A DNA stretch of 64,000 bases, from contig NZ_JPQU01000024.1 of the NCBI RefSeq assembly GCF_000737245.1, forward strand, positions 39,315 through 103,314. Reading direction: 5' to 3'. The position numbers were made by a program, and so were the translations under genes. This DNA is from Pseudomonas syringae. Its GTDB lineage: Bacteria; Pseudomonadota; Gammaproteobacteria; Pseudomonadales; Pseudomonadaceae. The notes under the pieces were generated by a model that was not told the origin of the DNA, did not search any database, and saw only the letters and a program-made list of their open reading frames with translations. This document shows positions 62,300 to 64,000 of the stretch, in pieces; within the stretch, counting starts at the first letter, position 1, and the number at the start of each line of letters is the position of its first letter.

Positions 62300-63862
62300 A
62301 TGACTCAGTTCGATCTGACACGCCGTCGCATCATTCAGGCAGCAGGCGCTGGCCTTCTGCTGCCGGGTCTGGCGCCGGCCGTTATCGCCTCGGTTCAGGA
62401 TCGGCCGAAGATTACCGACGGTGTGCAATCCGGCGATGTGCTGGGGGATCGCGCGGTGGTCTGGAGCCGCAGCGACCGACCCTCGCGCATGGTGGTGGAG
62501 TGGGACACCCGCAGCATGTTCAGTAATCCGCGCCGAGTGGTTTCAGCCCTTGCGGATCAGCGCACCGACTTCACCGCCCGGGTCGAACTCAGCGAGCTGC
62601 CCGCTGATCAGGCGATTTTCTACCGCGTGCAATTCGAAGATGCGCAATCGGGTGTGACCAGCGAGCCCTGGTTCGGCCATCTGCGCAGCGTGCCGCAACA
62701 ACGCCGCGACCTGCGCTTTGTCTGGAGCGGCGATACCGTCGGCCAAGGCTTCGGTATCAACCCGGACATCGGCGGCATGCGCATTTACGAAGCCATGCGC
62801 CTGCGCTTGCCGGATTTCTTTATTCACAGCGGCGACACCATTTATGCCGATGGCCCGGTTCCCGCGCAGATCACCACCGAAGGCGGGCGTATCTGGCGCA
62901 ACCTCACTACGGAAGCCAAGAGCAAGGTCGCCGAGACGCTGGACGAATATCGCGGCGCTTATCGCTACAACCTGATGGACGATAACCTGCGTCGCTTCAA
63001 CGCCGAGGTGCCGCAGATCTGGCAGTGGGACGATCACGAAGTGACCAACAACTGGTCACCCAGCAAGCAGTTGGATGATCGCTACAAGGTCAAGGATGTG
63101 CAGTTGCTGGCTTCTCGTGGGCGACAGGCGTTCCTCGAATACGCGCCGATGCGTTTGCAGCAGGCCGATAACGGCGGGCGTATCTATCGCAAACTGAGTT
63201 ACGGGCCGATGCTTGATGTGTTTGTGCTGGACATGCGCAGCTACCGCGATGGTAACGACGCCAACCTCGCTGACAAACCTGGTATCACCACGGCATTCCT
63301 GGGTCGCACGCAACTGGATTGGCTCAAGGCTGAGCTCAAGGCATCCGGTGCGCAGTGGAAAGTCATTGCCGCGGATATGCCCATTGGCCTCGGCGTGCCA
63401 GATGGTGAAGTCAGCCCTGGTGTGGCGCGTTGGGAGGCCATCGCCAATGGCAACGACGGACCGGCTGCCGGACGTGAGCTGGAGGTCGCGGAGCTGCTGG
63501 GCTTTTTGCGTGCGCAGAAAGTCCGGGATTGTGTGTGGCTGACTGCCGATGTGCATTACTGCGCAGCGCATCACTACCAGCCTGACCGGGCGGTTTTTCA
63601 GGACTTCGACCCGTTCTGGGAGTTCGTCGCCGGGCCGCTCAACGCAGGCAGTTTCGGCCCTAACCCACTGGATAAAACCTTCGGCCCCGAGTTGGTCTTT
63701 CAGAAAGCCCCGCCGGCACAGAACACTTCGCCCTTTGCGGGCTTTCAATTCTTCGGCGAAGTGAACATCGATGGCCAAAGCGCCGAGATGACCGTGACCT
63801 TGCGGGATCTGGATGGGGTTTCGGTGTTTGAGAAGAAGTTGGTTCCAGCGCGGGAGGCTTAA
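62300..63862 (+). CDS. phoD: PhoD-like alkaline phosphatase, Tat-exported
   Basis: 520 aa. The twin-arginine signal TRRRIIQAAGAGLLLPGLAPA (about 8-28) predicts export through Tat in folded form. A PhoD N-terminal Ig-like domain (about 38-130) is followed by the metallophosphatase domain, with WSGDTVGQGFGI, FIHSGDTIYADGP, QWDDHEVTNNWSP, LDMRSYRDGND and WLTADVHYCAAHHYQPD as metal and substrate ligands for the Fe3+/Ca2+ centre of PhoD. Substrate is phosphomonoesters or diesters. I see no Pho box upstream, only the hairpin covering the RBS, so Pho-regulon control is not supported by sequence. Confidence 0.92.
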   Translation: MTQFDLTRRRIIQAAGAGLLLPGLAPAVIASVQDRPKITDGVQSGDVLGDRAVVWSRSDRPSRMVVEWDTRSMFSNPRRVVSALADQRTDFTARVELSELPADQAIFYRVQFEDAQSGVTSEPWFGHLRSVPQQRRDLRFVWSGDTVGQGFGINPDIGGMRIYEAMRLRLPDFFIHSGDTIYADGPVPAQITTEGGRIWRNLTTEAKSKVAETLDEYRGAYRYNLMDDNLRRFNAEVPQIWQWDDHEVTNNWSPSKQLDDRYKVKDVQLLASRGRQAFLEYAPMRLQQADNGGRIYRKLSYGPMLDVFVLDMRSYRDGNDANLADKPGITTAFLGRTQLDWLKAELKASGAQWKVIAADMPIGLGVPDGEVSPGVARWEAIANGNDGPAAGRELEVAELLGFLRAQKVRDCVWLTADVHYCAAHHYQPDRAVFQDFDPFWEFVAGPLNAGSFGPNPLDKTFGPELVFQKAPPAQNTSPFAGFQFFGEVNIDGQSAEMTVTLRDLDGVSVFEKKLVPAREA

Positions 63863-63892
63863 AAACGCAAAATTTCCCAACTGCAATTCGAA

Positions 63893-63924
63893 CCTGTGAG
63901 ATCGACCCCGGCCGCTCCCACAGG
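63893..63924. repeat. REP remnant with collapsed centre
   Basis: CCTGTGAG and CTCCCACAGG flank only about 14 nt (ATCGACCCCGGCCG), so a full element appears to have lost its inner arms and spacer. Confidence 0.6.
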
Positions 63925-63950
63925 CGTGATCTCCACATTTTGGCGCGACG

Positions 63951-64000
63951 ACGTGGGACCGGCTTTAGCCGGGAAGAGGCCAGTACATCCACCCGATCTT
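63951..64000. repeat. REP-like inverted repeat, left part only (cut by window end)
   Basis: ACGTGGGACCGGCTTTAGCC at 63951-63970, continuing GGGAAGAGGCCAG, equals the left arm of the 62139 element with one base change. The right arm lies beyond the window. Confidence 0.75.

Overview
The window is a chromosomal segment of a Pseudomonas of the P. fluorescens/P. putida type. Three things point there. Gene order follows, in reverse, the block I recall from P. aeruginosa PAO1 as PA4576 down to PA4521 (Lon-like protease, ispB, rplU-rpmA-obg-proB, rpsT/murJ, ileS-lspA-fkpB-ispH, minor pilins, pilRS, bamD, clpB, ndh, coaE-pilDCB/pilA, nadC, ampDE). The protein families are pseudomonad-specific (DUF6482, DUF3094, DUF1780, PP0621-type). 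The intergenic regions are full of GTGGGAGC-type REP inverted repeats typical of fluorescent pseudomonads. No prophage, transposase, CRISPR array or rRNA operon is visible.

Layout. 1-4.8 kb: end of a Lon-like protease, small conserved proteins, a UPF0114 membrane protein and the FKBP isomerase fklB, ending with a small gene behind a Fur-box-like palindrome. 5.0-10.7 kb: ispB divergent from rplU-rpmA, then obg, proB, creA and rpsT. 10.9-18.3 kb: murJ, ribF, ileS-lspA-fkpB, ispH. 18.5-29.5 kb: type IV pilus minor pilins (fimT; fimU-pilV-pilW-pilX-pilY1-pilE), thiO and the pilS-pilR two-component pair. 29.6-35.3 kb: bamD, divergent rluD-pgeF, and clpB behind a sigma-32-like promoter. 35.4-36.0 kb: tRNA operon Asn-Pro-Lys-Pro. 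36.2-43.0 kb: a MASE1-GGDEF diguanylate cyclase, mntP behind a yybP-ykoY Mn2+ riboswitch, ndh and small conserved genes. 43.0-48.5 kb: yacG-coaE-pilD-pilC-pilB divergent from pilA (sigma-54 promoter), then tRNA-Thr. 48.5-54.1 kb: a small orphan gene, nadC, a DUF1631 protein, ampD-ampE. 54.2-62.1 kb: fructose uptake (tatD-type gene, fruR/cra, fruB-fruK-fruA). 62.3-63.9 kb: a Tat-exported PhoD-like phosphatase.

How the genes work together. Pilus genes in three clusters supply the major pilin, minor pilins and PilY1 tip adhesin, assembly ATPase, inner-membrane platform, prepilin peptidase and the PilS-PilR system expected to drive pilA from its GG-N10-GC promoter. FruB, FruA and FruK form a complete PEP-dependent fructose import and 1-phosphofructokinase route under FruR, with a FruR-like operator upstream of fruB.

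The most unusual non-coding content is 17 full inverted-repeat elements plus two partial ones, in at least six sequence families sharing the outer cap GTRGGAGC. Other points are a 9-bp hairpin burying the phoD ribosome-binding site, a three-tier stem-loop at 2555-2601, an IS/MITE-like inverted repeat between rpmA and obg, and an apparent inversion of the fimU-pilE block relative to PAO1. I do not see a clearly new multi-gene system; nearly every coding region belongs to a known family.
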